Assembly: GCA_026419785.1 (NCBI GenBank)
Contig: JAODTK010000156.1
Location: forward strand, 1-64,000
Length of the DNA: 64,000 nucleotides
Reading direction: 5' to 3'
Source of the DNA: Sclerodactyla briareus
Taxonomy: Eukaryota; Echinodermata; Holothuroidea; Dendrochirotida; Sclerodactylidae
The position numbers and the translations under genes were made by a program. Of this stretch, positions 1 through 12,159 are shown in pieces (position 1 is the stretch's first letter; each line of letters begins with the position of its first letter). The notes beneath the pieces are model-generated. The model ran no database searches. It saw only the letters and a program-made list of their open reading frames with translations, and was not told the DNA's origin.

Positions 1-2945
1 TCATGAGGATTCACCCAACTTTAAAATATGTATAATTATGCACCTGGACTAGGGAATGCGGATTAAAACATTAAATGACCTTCGGTGCCCTCGTCCCCTA
101 CTGTAAAATTCATCGGGACTATAGATACAACCACTCCACCGAGTTTCGGGCGTCGAAATCCAACGAACTTCAAAAATATCGCAGAAATTATGCAATATAT
201 ATTGGTATATATTGTTCTTGCCGAGTTCTTGAATTCTAAGGTGGACGCTATGGAGGCCTCATTCGCGAGGCTAATCTGTTTGCGGCTCGCAAGAGTCATG
301 GACTAAGACCAGGTCCAGTCCTATTGTGGTTTTCGAACAGTCCCCTGGTGAGTTTTCATGTGTTGGAGGTGGCGATAGGGCACTGAATCTTTTGTCTACG
401 TGGGCATTATCCATTATTGGCACTGTCAGTACCATAAAGGAGCCTTTTCCGTAGAGTTTCTTACTGAAAGTTTTGTCCTTAACATTGCATTAGTAAAATA
501 GATACTAACAGAACGATTTCATGATGTATGAATTTAAAAAGAAAGACTTTGTAAGGAAAAAATATAAACGTGGGTGTTGCTAGTGGTCAAACAATCACAG
601 CATACCGATATATACAATGCATTACACGTCCTTATATTAAGCACCTACCGAACCTGCTCTTAATAAGGAGCAAAGTCTCATATTATATACATTGTCCTAT
701 CTCCCTATATATAGCACATATATTTGATCGAAAAGAACGCGGTCACCCTGTAACGATAACAATAACAATAAAATTATCGCACACACACAAACCCCATAGA
801 CCCGGTTACCGTGAACGATAACGATGAACGCGATCCGAACTGTGAGCAGAAACTATCCGATAACTAGGACAATAAATTATTGACTATCGTATGATTTTTA
901 CGGTGCACTCCAGGGCCTTTAAACATCTCCCGGTCGCCCGCGCCGCCGTTATCGTGGGCTTTTAATCGCTATAGGGTGCATGATCACTCCATTTATAGTT
1001 ATCGTTGTTGTTCCAGTGTGACCGTAGTCTGTTCAAGACTTACTGGACTCATGTTGCGCTTCTCTCATACATCTAATGGCCCGTGAACAGGTAGCGTACT
1101 AGATATGTTTTTCGCCACGGACTGTCTTGTAGACTTTCTTGAGCAGGTGTCTAATGCATTGCATTAGGCTGATGACGAGCATCGATCATGCATAAGAACC
1201 CCCCTACCGACTAGTCTCATCGCCAATGCCATGCAACCTGGGACCGTAGGCCTAACGTTAGAAAGGGCTAAGGAAGTTATCGAAATTAGCATTCTCTTTA
1301 GGCCTTCTTTGCTCCAAAAAATATTCAACAACGAAACCGTGTTCATTAGTAATCAGCGGCGAAAAGGATTTCTCTTACCATTCCCACTCGGCTGAGAAAT
1401 TTCGCTGCAACATTAAACAGCTTGGGAAACTTCGCATTCTCGACCGTTTCTCTCAAACTCACGCTAGGCCTATTTCCTACACGTTATTATTCATGTTGCC
1501 TATTCTTGCTGAATAAGATAATCAAAATGCATTATAAATTGCGTAGGACTTCTCGGACAGAAATCAATGTTTCCGTTTCCCATCTTCAATTCTTATTTTC
1601 ACAATTCCAGATATACAACAAATTGGGGTTGGAAGAGAAATATGGAACTTTAGTATGTTCGTCTAATAAGGTTCTTCGTAGAAGCCGAATTAGCAAACCC
1701 ACAGTCTACTACGAAGTCGGCTAATGAATAAACACTACTTGAAACGTTGTGTGATTGGCTTCTTAGATTGTACCGACAATGACGTACAATTGAACAGTTC
1801 TCCAAGACGTAGCTATTGCCATTTACCACTGATATATAGCGAGAAGGCACAACTATTTGGTTTATTGCAACGAAGTTGAAGAGTGCTAGCTACGTCTTGA
1901 CCCAAGATTAGTATGACCGGGGCTCCTGGCTAGGATTCCGTAGGAGCGGATTCAGTATGAATGTGAAAATCGTCGCCATCGTCTATATGCAGACATAATT
2001 GTACGCCAGAGGGCCAATCTTGATAAGCCGTATGAGATTAAGAATCTCAAGGCGCTCGATGGTCGCAAATTAACAGGACTTGAGGCCAATCCCCGAGTTG
2101 CAGGATCCCTCATCTCATAGGCATCCCTGAAAATGTGAAACTACCGCTTTTTTATCTTCGAATATTTTGCAAGTTGCAGATAGTAAAAATCATTAAAATA
2201 TGCCTGGAATAGCAGTTTTCCTCAAAAAATTATATCCATAGGAATTACAAGAAAATGTTCAACATAAATGCTAGGAGTACTCTTTGTTTTTATCTTTGTA
2301 CAGTGTGGTCCTATAATTTTGAATCATTTCAAGTCTTTTCCAGTCTCTGAATAGATTGAAAAAATTAATAGATAAATTTCCTTCCGACCATAAAATCCAC
2401 ATTTTCTATAATTTTTGGCTGTTAGCATGCATGGATAGTCAGGACAGTTGTAATTTGGTGCCTTTTACCTTGCAACAAAACTGAAAATCATTCACTGAGC
2501 CGATTGGATCAACAAATATCTTGAAAATTAGTGAAAAGGTGCCCCAAAATAGTTTTTTTCTTTAACTTTAACCATTCTGATATTTGTGGTCTAATCTTGA
2601 GGAGAAAACACACGCAATATACCTACCGGGATACATTTCTAGGCACCACTCATGGCTAGCCCCACACCCAGCACCCAGAGGTACACCACAATTGTTACCA
2701 TAGCGACCGTCGCTATGGCACCATCAATAATAAATATAGGTGAAATGGCAAACTGACTACACAATGTCCCATCCAACTCTCTGGAACTGATAAGATCATG
2801 ACAACTTGTATAGGCTATATCAGACTCGCATCAGCTAGAAATGTGATTACTAAATCTAGGAATATCTTGATAAATGATGCCCACAGAAAGTCTGACAGAA
2901 TTATAGAAAGGCAAAACTCCACGTAGGCCTATACAGCCCACATCC
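1..2945. other. non-coding stretch, no gene recognised
   Basis: Mixed-composition sequence with only short open frames (100 codons or fewer). None of them shows a motif or splice-site context I can recognise on either strand. No tandem repeat or element end was found. It could hold diverged repeats or introns of a gene lying outside the window. Confidence 0.4.
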
Positions 2946-4485
2946 AGTGGCGTACTGCAGGACACTTCTAATTTTGTAAGGGGTAGAAATAATCCCGTAT
3001 CTCAAAAGGTTGCTTAAATTATATGCGGTTTAATGCAACAAAACACAACTAAATACGGCGAGAAATGTGGCATATTTTCCGGGCCTCGAAAGTAGAATCT
3101 ACACATTTCTTGTGACACGTCGGGTTTTTTTTCACCGCGCTAAAATATATTTTCCTGACATAGAAATCGTTCGTATCATGCCAGGATTTTCATGGTATTT
3201 TTTTTTCATCCGGGAGGGGGGGGGGGGGGTTTGCATCCATTTACCGCCGCTTATACCCTGTATGCCCTGTTTATGGTGCTGGTACTTATTACGGCCGTGG
3301 TGTCCCTCCCACAACCGGCGAAGTCTGCTGACGCTGCCGATATAAACCGGGAGGGTTATCAAATAATAATGTACCGTCCTTATCTAACGCCTCATACCGT
3401 TACTACGTCTCAAAGCGCTGAGCCCATTACCCCCTGGTCAATGGTAACTTGTTCAGCCCGCACCATGGTGCACATCTCGAGCTATACATCCCTGGCAACC
3501 GTCAATGGTTGCCCCTCAACATTCCCGAGAGACTCACATCACCTTGGCTGCCGTAATCTGCCTGTGATTACACGATCCTAAACTCTCCTACTGAGCTAAT
3601 CCGATCTCCGCGGGGAAAGTGCATCTTGGTGGTTTTGATGTAGAAATACTGGATCGTAGCAATCCGTTTCAGCAATGCTCGTTTCACAAGTATCTGTCTG
3701 TTCAGTGTCGTAGCCAGAAGATTTTTTCAGTAGGGCTATGGGGGTGCCGATTCTGGGAGTGGGGGGCAAGGCATTTGTGATTTCAATATGTCCAACCATC
3801 TAAGTGGCGGGAGCGCAACCAGGGTTGGGCGCGGAGCGTATCCGAAACTTTTGGTCTGAGAGATCTCCACTTTGCCCATTCGGACTAACTCCTGTATTGA
3901 ACTCACTTTAACATTATGTACTAAAGTCTACCATTTTTTTTGTCAAGTAGTGATCTAACTATACTTATTTCTGCCGTTTGATGGACAAAGCTGTTCCACT
4001 GCGCGTATGGATTTTGACCCTTCTCATACATACTCCCGCACTTATTCGGATTCGCCATGAGTCTACTACCAAACTGAGTCAATACTCATGCATGATCCGT
4101 AAAAGAACAATTGTTTTGGATGAATTTGAAGGTCCCTGAAGCACTACTACGTCTACCACTTGCACACAAGAATAGGCATCAGATTGGCCCAAATCAAAGC
4201 TAAATTGATGTGTAGACTTTCTTAGTTCTTAAGTACAAGAACTATATTGCTTTTGGTTGTGCGTAAACTTTGTAATTTTGAGGGAAAAAAATTATTAGCC
4301 AGAAAGCTTGCCCCGAACGACCGATCAGCTGAATCTTTACCCGATTTGACACAGGATCCTGTGATGTATGCAGGAGAGAAATTATGATGTTATGAATATT
4401 TCGATTTTTTTTTGTGTATGTATAATACGATAAACACGACCCCCAACAAGCCATGTACTGTTGTCTTCAACTCCCCATGGTAGTA
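2946..4485. other. repeat-derived non-coding stretch
   Basis: The block starts with CAGTGGCGTA (from 2951), the usual terminus of a common hAT-type transposon group. It contains a 14-G run at 3216-3229. Near 3575-3602, on the minus strand, there is a box-A-like tRNA word (TTAGCTCAGTAGGAGAG) without a convincing box B. An open frame of 129 codons at 3192-3581 has a hydrophobic stretch but no other support, so I do not call a gene here. Confidence 0.3.
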
Positions 4486-4599
4486 AAAGTGATTGTGGCA
4501 CCATTATGGGCACACGATGTGACCAGGCGTGATACAGATTTTCCTCCCAAGGGGGGTGGGACGGATGTTCGCGCTGTTGAAATGAGAATCGAGTAGACA

Positions 4600-5110
4600 G
4601 AACTGACCAATCCCAATCCCTATCTCATTGGCACGTAGCGGCCCTAGAAGCTGTCGGATTCTAAGAGCTCTCTAGTGCAATCTGAGGTCATTTGGGAACA
4701 TTTTATCTGATTTCGTCGATTGCACAAAATTCTCGAGAAAATACCGAGACGACTCATAGAAAATCTGTGCCCCATAAACAGCCGTCTGGGATTATCAAAT
4801 AAAACGTGTCATGCATGTAAGGTCGCCTTATGAGTAGGGTGTGGCTACTTTGTGTTACCATACCACCAGTGCGAAGTCTGTCGGCATGGGTCCCGTGCCA
4901 TCATTGGGTCGTAGCGCGGGAGTCCTCTCGGCGGGAGGTCCGCGTCAGGTCCCTGGGAACTGTAGGATTATAGATGCTCTCTATAGTGCAATCTGACGCT
5001 CATTTTGGAACATTTAATGTGATGTCGGTCGACAAAGATTCAGAAACTATCAAGAAGATTAAGATAATTTGTGCATTCATGGAAATAAGACGTCCTATGG
5101 AGTCTTGATA
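4600..5110 (+). repeat. tandemly duplicated ~310-bp segment
   Basis: Two diverged direct copies are seen at about 4600-4800 and 4910-5110. Shared landmarks are 'cattgg..cgtagcg', then 'ctctctagtgcaatctga' against 'ctctctatagtgcaatctga', then 'ggaacattt' and 'tctgtgc' against 'ttgtgca', offset by about 313 bp. No coding signal was noticed. This is an unnamed repeat family. Confidence 0.5.
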
Positions 5111-5227
5111 TCAGCACAGGTCAACATGGTCGTCGTATTGCAAGAATCCTGGAATTGAATAATCTAAACAGGTGAAAAGTAAAGGTATGATCAAGTCGAC
5201 CGATATTCACGGGACTAATTCACAAAA

Positions 5228-5244
5228 GGGGGGGGGGGGGGGGG
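5228..5244 (+). repeat. 17-G homopolymer
   Basis: An uninterrupted run of 17 G. It is one of several long G or C runs in the window (3216, 16107, 20484, 29917 and others). Its length in the assembly is likely to be approximate. Confidence 0.9.
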
Positions 5245-5429
5245 CTGACACCTAAAAAAATGACAGATCTACTGAAAAGGGGGAGTAGGGAGGGGAGAAG
5301 CCGGGGAAATCCCCCACCCCTTCGGGACTTTTCGCGCCTGTTGCACCCACTTGGATTTGGAAAGCGGTCTGTGTTCTATACTCTCCCCAATAAATGAGAG
5401 TACATGATCCATAGTGCTTTGGTGCTCAT

Positions 5430-5720
5430 CTGAGGTCAAAAGAGGCCAGTATTGTGACACGATAGCCTCCAAGTGGTTGGTCTGATGAAATTGGTGCGTC
5501 GCTTCTTATCGGGAGTACAGGAAACCCTATATTTGTAATGTGACTGGGTATTGGTTTGTAGACCGGGGTCATTTGGTGAAAATGGAAATACTTTGAACAG
5601 TTTACCTGGCGTCAATTTCAGCTTGTAAACAAGTATGATAATGGACCCCACTTGGATGATGAAACTCATACTTGCATGTGTGTTCCATAATGAGTAAAGA
5701 TCCTTATGTTTGGGATCAAA
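5430..5720 (+). repeat. dispersed copy of the ~300-bp patterned repeat
   Basis: It matches the unit that is tandemly arranged at 44.4-45.6 kb. Shared parts are a '...ggtctgat...' start, 'cttatcgggagtacaggaaaccc', 'gactggg...ggggtcatttggtgaaaatgg', and the tail words 'gaaactcatacttg' and 'gtgtgttcc'. It is degenerate and appears non-coding. Confidence 0.55.
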
Positions 5721-6047
5721 GCAAAATCTTGTTTACCGATTACTGAGTCTAGGAAAATGCAGTTTTTGCAGGCACGAAAATTATACGCCCTTTGGCACTT
5801 GTCTGAGGTGAACCATGGTCAAGGTTCGGTATGAAAAGCATTGTGAAAGTGAAGGTATTATACTACTGTTGTGTGGTCGTTGAGACCGAGAAAAGAAAAG
5901 TGAATCTCGCTGTGAAGTGCGAGAAAATTTGGCTAATTTCCACTGACATTTGGTTTAAAATTAGGTCACAATGACAAAATTTGGTGAATTGTTGGTGGTG
6001 TGATGAGTGAAACAGAGGTAACCCTGGTCAAGAAGGTCTTCCCGATA

Positions 6048-6141
6048 TCCAGTGGGGGGGGGGTGGTGCAATGGGGGGCGGGCGACCGATTTCAGGGGGC
6101 TGGCACCCCAGGCACCCCCCCCCCCCTGGCTACGCCACTGG
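6048..6141. mobile_element. short MITE-like remnant with hAT-type end
   Basis: About 94 bp bounded by CCAGTGGGGGG on the left and CCTGGCTACGCCACTGG on the right. The right end is the reverse complement of CAGTGGCGTAGCCAGG, a well-known hAT-type terminus. The inside is G- then C-rich. No clean 8-bp target duplication was seen. It is probably a deletion derivative or scar. Confidence 0.4.
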
Positions 6142-6275
6142 TCTGATTCATTCGCGTTAGGTTCTCATACTGAAACAGCTACTTCTGGTTGCTGAACGTT
6201 GTTTACTTTCCGCTGCAGCTTCTTGGCCACATCTCCGGCAGAACTACCGTCTTTTCCTCTGTATGTACTTCTTAC

Positions 6276-6888
6276 CAGCGTCGACGTCTGGTCCTTCGAC
6301 TGTCAATGCCTCAAGGGCGATGGGTTCTCCCATGAGATGTTGAAGAGATGCGACAGTTTCCGATGGAAGTGCGTCCCTTGCCTTGAGACTGACAACTCTT
6401 TATACCTCCGCTGGAACGGAGTTAAAGAGGACCGCAAGCGCGGAGAGACCAGACAAGAAAATAGATCGTCGTCAGGAAATTGAAGATCCACCTTGTCCAA
6501 CGCATCTGTAACGAAAAACCCCCGAGAGAGTTCCTGCTACCATGTCCCGAAGGCCTATGGTCGTGAGAGTGATGATGAAGCAATAGTAGTGAGCGTCCGA
6601 GAAAGACCACCCCTCAGAGTACGCGAACATGCAGGGGGGGGGGGCAGGTGATAGCATGAGAAACGCCATAGAGGATACAGACCACTAGAAGCCAAGTCGC
6701 CGCCTTGATGTAAGGACGCATTGAGATGACCTTCACGAAGACCTGCTGAAAACTTATTAAACAGTTCGTCCTGGTACTCAAGACACGACATACTTCCGAG
6801 ACGTAGCGCCGTCAGTGGAATTCCGAGGAGAGCGGAACCTATGCAACACCCTAAATGCCTGGGTCTGTGGAGTTAGTGTCGTCGTATC
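6276..6888 (-). CDS. K2P potassium channel, exon 2 (filter 1 to TM4 and C-tail)
   Basis: This is the second exon of a two-pore-domain potassium channel, a dimeric plasma-membrane leak channel. Seen: after the acceptor (tttctctttcag, 6889-6900) the reading starts in the filter-1 codon, GA TAC, giving the Y of GYG. Then follow GIPLTALRLGSMS (TM2), a VVCILYGVSHAITC segment (TM3) and AYSEGWSFSDAHYYCF-ITLTTIG (pore helix 2 and filter 2). VAG comes next, then SGLSALAVLFNSV (TM4) and a cytoplasmic stretch ending at a donor (gacgctg|gtaaga). The order TM2-TM3-P2-TM4 and the E-W-S-F-x-D-A-x-Y-Y-C-F-x-T-L-T-T-I-G pattern are diagnostic of K2P channels. At least four frame changes are needed, including one at an 11-C run. 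Filter 1 reads GY-D and filter 2 reads IG-LRD as printed, probably indels. Further 3' exons should lie below 6276 but were not recognised. The subfamily is not resolved. Confidence 0.85.
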
Positions 6889-7144
6889 CTGAAAGAGAAA
6901 CACGAGGCATAACCGAACCGAAATCAGGCACATTTTTACTAGAAGAAGAAGAATTCTGGCTGTGACCGCCAGACAGAATGTTTATCCATCCCCCTTCTGA
7001 GATATTGCCTTTTGTTTACAAGAACATTGATTGCTTGACGAGGTGTGGGCAAGTGATCATCATCATCAGCAAGCAAGCAGCAGCAGGACAGCTTAGTAGC
7101 AGTAGTAGTAGTAGTAGCAGTGGTAGTGGTCGTGGTTAGTGGTC

Positions 7145-7179
<35 letters not shown>

Positions 7180-8392
7180 TAGTATAGTAGTAGTAGTAGT
7201 AGTAGTGTAGTAGTATGGATAGTAGAGTAGTAGGATTGGGGTAAATTTATGTGTCCTATCATTCTTAGTATTTTACTAAGTATACCATAACAACATGTGG
7301 GACGGCAAGAGAGTAGTCTTGAGTCGGGCGATATTCCCGATTACCGCATGCTTCAATCTGGCCACACGAGATCTTGCAGTGCGCCACCATTTGCCGTCAC
7401 AGTTGTCGGGCTGCATATTCTTTTTGTTTAGCTGCAGGGGATAGCAGCCTCTAAAAGTCTCATGTTTTCGTACGTTCGTCGTTCGCCGTTAGTTCGTTCG
7501 TTCGTCTATTCGTTCGTCCCGTTCATCGTAACTCTGAACGTAATGCGATCAGGTTGAAACTTGGTGTGGATGTAGCATGCCAATGGCTAGGCAGAGTTAC
7601 ATTTCTGTTTGAATAGTGTGATGAAATTTTATTAAATCGATTATTACCCCAATCAGTCTTCATTCGTAACTTCCGAACCGACAATGCCTATCATACGAAA
7701 CTTGGTGGTGGGGTGGATGAAGCCTTCCACTGGCTAAGATGACAACAAATTACATTTATGTTTTGCATATGTGATTAGATTTTAATTAAATCCAAGGAAT
7801 TACCCCAATTTTCCAACTACTTCCCTTGAAGCTACTCTCTGTACAGTGTGCGAGAGGTTTGTTTACATTACTTCTCCATCCCTCTGCAAGGCAATTGATA
7901 CCTTCTCTGTCAGAAGGTCCAGGTCTGCAGGCCTATGACAATAAAACCTATTGTCCAGGGGGACATAATTTGGTGCTCTTTTCGATCAACACCTCTCGCT
8001 CTAGATTGTTGGCTGTTGAGCCAGAACAGAGAGTTGTTTTTCACTTGTTGGGTTCTGTGTGGGTCTATGTGCTAATACAATCCTAGGAATAAGTTATTGG
8101 GTACTTTTGCTGGGCACTGATGCAAAATGGCCAAATGTGGAAGCATTTCCAAGCCATTTCCAAGGTTATGACAGAAGGTCAATTAAATGTGAAAAACAAT
8201 AATGTGGATTGTGGCGAACATGCATTGTATTCGCCACAGGGCCTTTTGTCCATCCGCAGCATCACGACGTTTCGGATTTGTCGCTTGTTCTTGGTAGAGA
8301 CAGGTAGTGACAATTTAGTTTCGGGAGCTCACACTAATCGTTATACCGAGAACGAGATACACTCTCAGACCCAAGTGTACGTGTATACTCAC
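6889..8392 (-). other. K2P intron 1 (phase 1)
   Basis: A 1.5-kb intron with consensus ends: donor cg|gtgagt at 8393/8392, acceptor tttctctttcag|ga at 6889/6888. It interrupts the first G codon of the pore-1 GYG filter, a position where many animal K2P genes carry an intron (known for the family). It contains a (TAG)n microsatellite, a TTCG-type tetranucleotide run at about 7475-7520 and degenerate patterned-repeat sequence at about 7540-8060. Confidence 0.75.
7095..7232 (+). repeat. (TAG)n microsatellite
   Basis: An imperfect trinucleotide array (agtagtagt...) of about 140 bp, interrupted by agcagtggtagtggtcgtgg and similar variants. It lies within the K2P intron. Confidence 0.9.
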
Positions 8393-8842
8393 CGATGGTC
8401 TCACGACAGTGGCTGAAATAAGAAAGAATTCCAAATCCACCTTCCGGTGATGGTGCCGTTTAAGATGGCGGTATCGTCCATCAAGGTTTGTGGAAGCCCT
8501 GTTCGCACCCCCCGACTATGGCCATGACCAATCTCGTGAGTTCCTCTGGGTCCGATGTACACCCGCCTGTGTTCCGCTGGTAGAACGACCCCAGGTGATA
8601 TAGCCAGGGGACTCGTCCACTCTGAGTCTACGGTTCGCTCCGTCCATGTCGCTAAACACATGGCGCCGCGTAGTAGGTAGGCAGAGTGCTCCCAGCCAGT
8701 ACAGATATTTTTCACGGGTGCTGTAGGTCCGCTTCATCTCCTCTCCTTCAACTTCCGTAACTCGTAGCGTCCGTGTTGCACGATCCAAAACACCTTCGCC
8801 ATTTCCGGTTTTGAAGTACTGGCCGCATCCGTTTATATCCAT
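8393..8842 (-). CDS. K2P potassium channel, exon 1 (N-terminus, TM1, cap, pore helix 1)
   Basis: First recognised exon of the K2P gene; it ends in the TTIG of filter 1. Seen on the minus strand: a possible start at 8842 and a hydrophilic N-terminus of ~45 residues. Then TREKYLYWLGAL begins TM1, and VFSDMDGAN with a charged RRLRVDE follows, equivalent to the conserved end of TM1 and start of the cap. In alternate frames come DPEELTRLVMAIV-GCEQGF (cap helix), an LNGT sequon and NSFLFSATVV-TIG (pore helix 1). The donor g|gtgagt splits the next glycine codon and joins in phase to the exon at 6888. About 150 residues is normal for this part of a K2P. At least three frame changes are required, so the region appears as two overlapping short frames. 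A downstream ATG near 8737 is an alternative start. Strict reading would make it a pseudogene; I favour uncorrected indels. Confidence 0.8.
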
Positions 8843-8849
8843 GGTTAGG

Positions 8850-11800
8850 CCTGTTTATCACGAAGATTAACGGGATTGTAGTACTACGAACTTTCCGGTT
8901 ATTTGGCGAAAATATCTAGAAAAATTATATAATACCAACAGCTCTTCATCACTCACAGTTGGGGTCCGTGTTTTCACGACTGGCAAAACGTACGTAGACA
9001 TATCTTTTCAGTTGAATAGTTGAAATTCATAGACCCTCATTAACTATTCAACGCAACTAAACTAATGCACTTGGGGGATTTATACCCCTGGTGTTTAATT
9101 CCTGCGTGATGTGAACACATTAAGTTTGTCTCATTCCGCACGAAAAAATTCCCTATAGAACAAAGTCTAACCCAAAACGTTTGTAATGAGATCGTGTAAC
9201 GTGTGGATCAAACAAATTACTTCACCTTGGAAATTCCAATCAGAACATGAAACGCATCCCAGGCCAATGGTCATTACACCGTCTGAATCCATATTCGGCA
9301 TACATGATCAACAATATCACTGCATCGTTGTCATATTATGAACTACATATCCTTACGAAACGTTCAGGAATCGTGATCGAACTATTGCACCTTAACCCCC
9401 GACTAGTTACATATCGCCGATCCCCGTTAATTCAAGTCGACTACGGACGATAGCTAACAATAATACCAAGATACCCCAGATCAAACTTCCAAGATAATTT
9501 AACGATCATACAGAGAATACCGCCTCCCACTGGGTTCTTCAATGGTTTTCCATGCTTTAAATCCGCGACCGAACTATTCCAAAGTTGTCGACTCCCCAGT
9601 TGCGGGGTATTCAGGGCGAATGACGTACAGTTCTCCGAAAAGAAGGGGCATTACAAAAAAAGATTAGTTTAGGCTAGTCGAATACTCAAGAGCACATGTT
9701 TCCGCGCGAACAAACCATGTGATTATCTTGGCCTAACTTTCCCCGAACGAATACAGAATTGGGTAAGTTATAAGCTAAAGCACCCAATTTTCCTGGAAAA
9801 CTCTCATCATTATATTACTCGACTGTGAGTTGTTGAGGGTCTTTCCAAGATTGCTATTTCACGTAATTGCTGGTATTTGTGGCTCTCCCCCCATGACGTT
9901 TTTCCACTCGACTTGCTATGAGGGTATATTAAATGTGTAGGTACCATTAAGGCATGGGACATCAATTACCCGTTGTTCACTCTGTTACAGTCTTTTGTTC
10001 AGGGTCGTCTAATAGATGCGTGCATGTACAAAGGTGATATTAAGGATGTCCCAGGGCAATATATCCCCAATTGTCGCACCGAAGTGTAATCGCCGGCGGG
10101 AGATGACAGAGTGGTTTCCGATTTAAACGAAAGAGTGTCAACGATCGTTGAAGCCGGGGAGATTGAATGGCTAGTCACGGAAGCAGGTTAGATTGGTAAC
10201 ACCCAACAGGCCTTGAATATCACCTGAGCACAAGGCGGAGAGAAGCGAGTCATCCCGGCTCATCACGATCGAGCCGGGCCAGGCTTTCTTGATGAGCTAT
10301 ACTTGTTTCCTGAAACAGTAGGAATCAAATCAAATGAAAAAATCAAACCAGAGCATTCTAAAGAAGCATGATTGAAATGGGTTCACGTTGCGAAACACGA
10401 CATTTCTTATCAAACAATGAATATAACAACATAATAACCCAACACAAGGTCAGATTATCCAGTGTTGCGCGGTCATATAGTGGGCGTTACAAAAGTTCCG
10501 GGACCGTTCACAAGAGGGAGGGATAGAGGATAGGTTTTATCAGGTTGGGTTGTTGGTAACCACAGTCAATCATCTCAACTTGTTTCAATTAGCCATTGTT
10601 CTCCACAGGATCGGGGAGGCGAGCAGGGCTCCCATTGGCGTGACACTACCACTGTTCGGTAGTCGAACGTGCCTGAAGTTTAGTTGGAGAGACACGATGT
10701 ATGTTAGAACTGCTGATCGTTCATCGGATCTTCCGCGATTGAACAACAGTTATGACAGTCGGTAAATCAAAGGGTTGAGAGAGCCAATGTACACCTCACT
10801 GATTGAGCCTTCATTTGTCAAGAGGGCTGAACATAGATCCCAGAATACGGCCTCGATGGCTGCGGCCTCGGCCTCGGACCTCGGAGCTTCAGGACTAGTG
10901 TTTGGTCTGAGGCCAGGTGGTCGAGGCCGGACAAAATGCTATTGAAATGAATACAAAATGTCACAAATGAAGTTTCAAGATTTGTTTGAATTACCGCAAA
11001 ACTTGAACTACCGTAGCATACTCTGTATCCGCCAAAAGACGGCCGATAAAGGTAACTGCGCTGCACTCGGCCCGCCGTGCACCATGCAAGTCCGGGCAGA
11101 GAGCAGTTCTAAGAGTGCCGGCGGCGCCAGGCTAACAGGCTATTGGCCTAAACAGCTTGCTGAGGCCTGCCTGGCACGGGCCCCACTACGATATTTATCG
11201 CTTTTGTGACAAAGGTCCCGTGAATCCTGCCTGGCGCAGTCCAAGTGTGAACACCCCGGATCGCCCGCTCTTATATCGTAGTAGGAGATGCGAGTTTAAA
11301 TTCTAGTCTCGCGGTTGGTGCATAGAACTGTACATAGCCTAGAGCATTAAAATACAAAGAATTTGGTTGTACTGCGATTGTGGAATGTATTTTATTATTT
11401 AATATCAAGTTATAATTTTGCGGGACCTTGCACTCGTCTAGGCCTAAAAGTTACTGCGTCGCATGCCTTGAATGCGATTTGTATTTAAAATATATTATTT
11501 TAAACCTAATTTGTATTATCCGTCAAATTATCAACTGACACGTAGTCGGTCGTCTTACCATAAAAAATCACGACCAAATTATTTTTTATTCTTTTTAGTT
11601 TATGGATGACTTTAGTCAAAGGAATCTATGCTAGTCATGACAGTGGGGTGGGTGTGTGACGTGTGTGTGACGCCTAGCTTGTTACACGCATACCTCGACC
11701 CTCATACTGGTATGTTGGTTCGCATAATGAGTATGCCTACATGAACCCTAGTGTTTTGTGGTCATGCCATAATTCTCTGGGGTCAACAAACTTCAAGCAG

Positions 11801-12155
11801 TCAAGGTAGCACTAAGCCCTTGGCTTCTGTTGGTTTTTCGTTAGGTGAAGTGTCACTGTATGTTTGGGGGATTGGGGGGATTGAGTGATTGTATTGCTTA
11901 CTGCCTATAGCCAAGACGGTTTAAAAATGTTTTTCATAGTTTGAAAATAAAATAATGTGTTCGTATCACAGAATTGATTGGATGGGCAGATGATCTTCCT
12001 TATTAAAATTCGCTACAACCTTTTGAAGCAGATGGTGCGGCCAGAATCATGTACCCTGCTCTATAGCCTTTGCTAGGAATGTGCTATCTCACGGTCCCAG
12101 CTGGTAGTGCGCCAGTGGAAATGAGTGCTTAGTTCATGGGGAGGGGGATAATTCT
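8850..12155. other. intergenic or repeat-derived sequence upstream of the K2P gene
   Basis: This 3.3-kb block should contain the K2P promoter, because that gene reads leftward from about 8.84 kb. I see no unambiguous core promoter. Open frames are 108 codons or shorter and carry no recognisable motifs. A GC-rich, partly self-complementary island (CGGCCTCGGCCTCGG) lies at 10850-10935. Sequence from 11340 to 11600 is AT-rich. Confidence 0.35.
10850..10935. repeat. GC-rich self-complementary island (GGCCTCG motif)
   Basis: Contains CGGCCTCG several times, followed by GAGGCC and TCGAGGCCGG on the same strand, so the two halves can pair. A related island is at 14630-14712. The surrounding DNA is AT-rich. 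It may be the end or subterminal region of an undescribed transposon. Confidence 0.4.
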
Positions 12156-12159
12156 GCAC

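Noticed and set aside
3192-3581. Secreted protein with a signal-peptide-like start
   Set aside because: The hydrophobic stretch follows a 14-G run and nothing downstream looks like a conserved domain; no splice or homology support.
8401-8842. Two separate overlapping small genes on the minus strand
   Set aside because: They are pieces of one K2P exon read in different frames.
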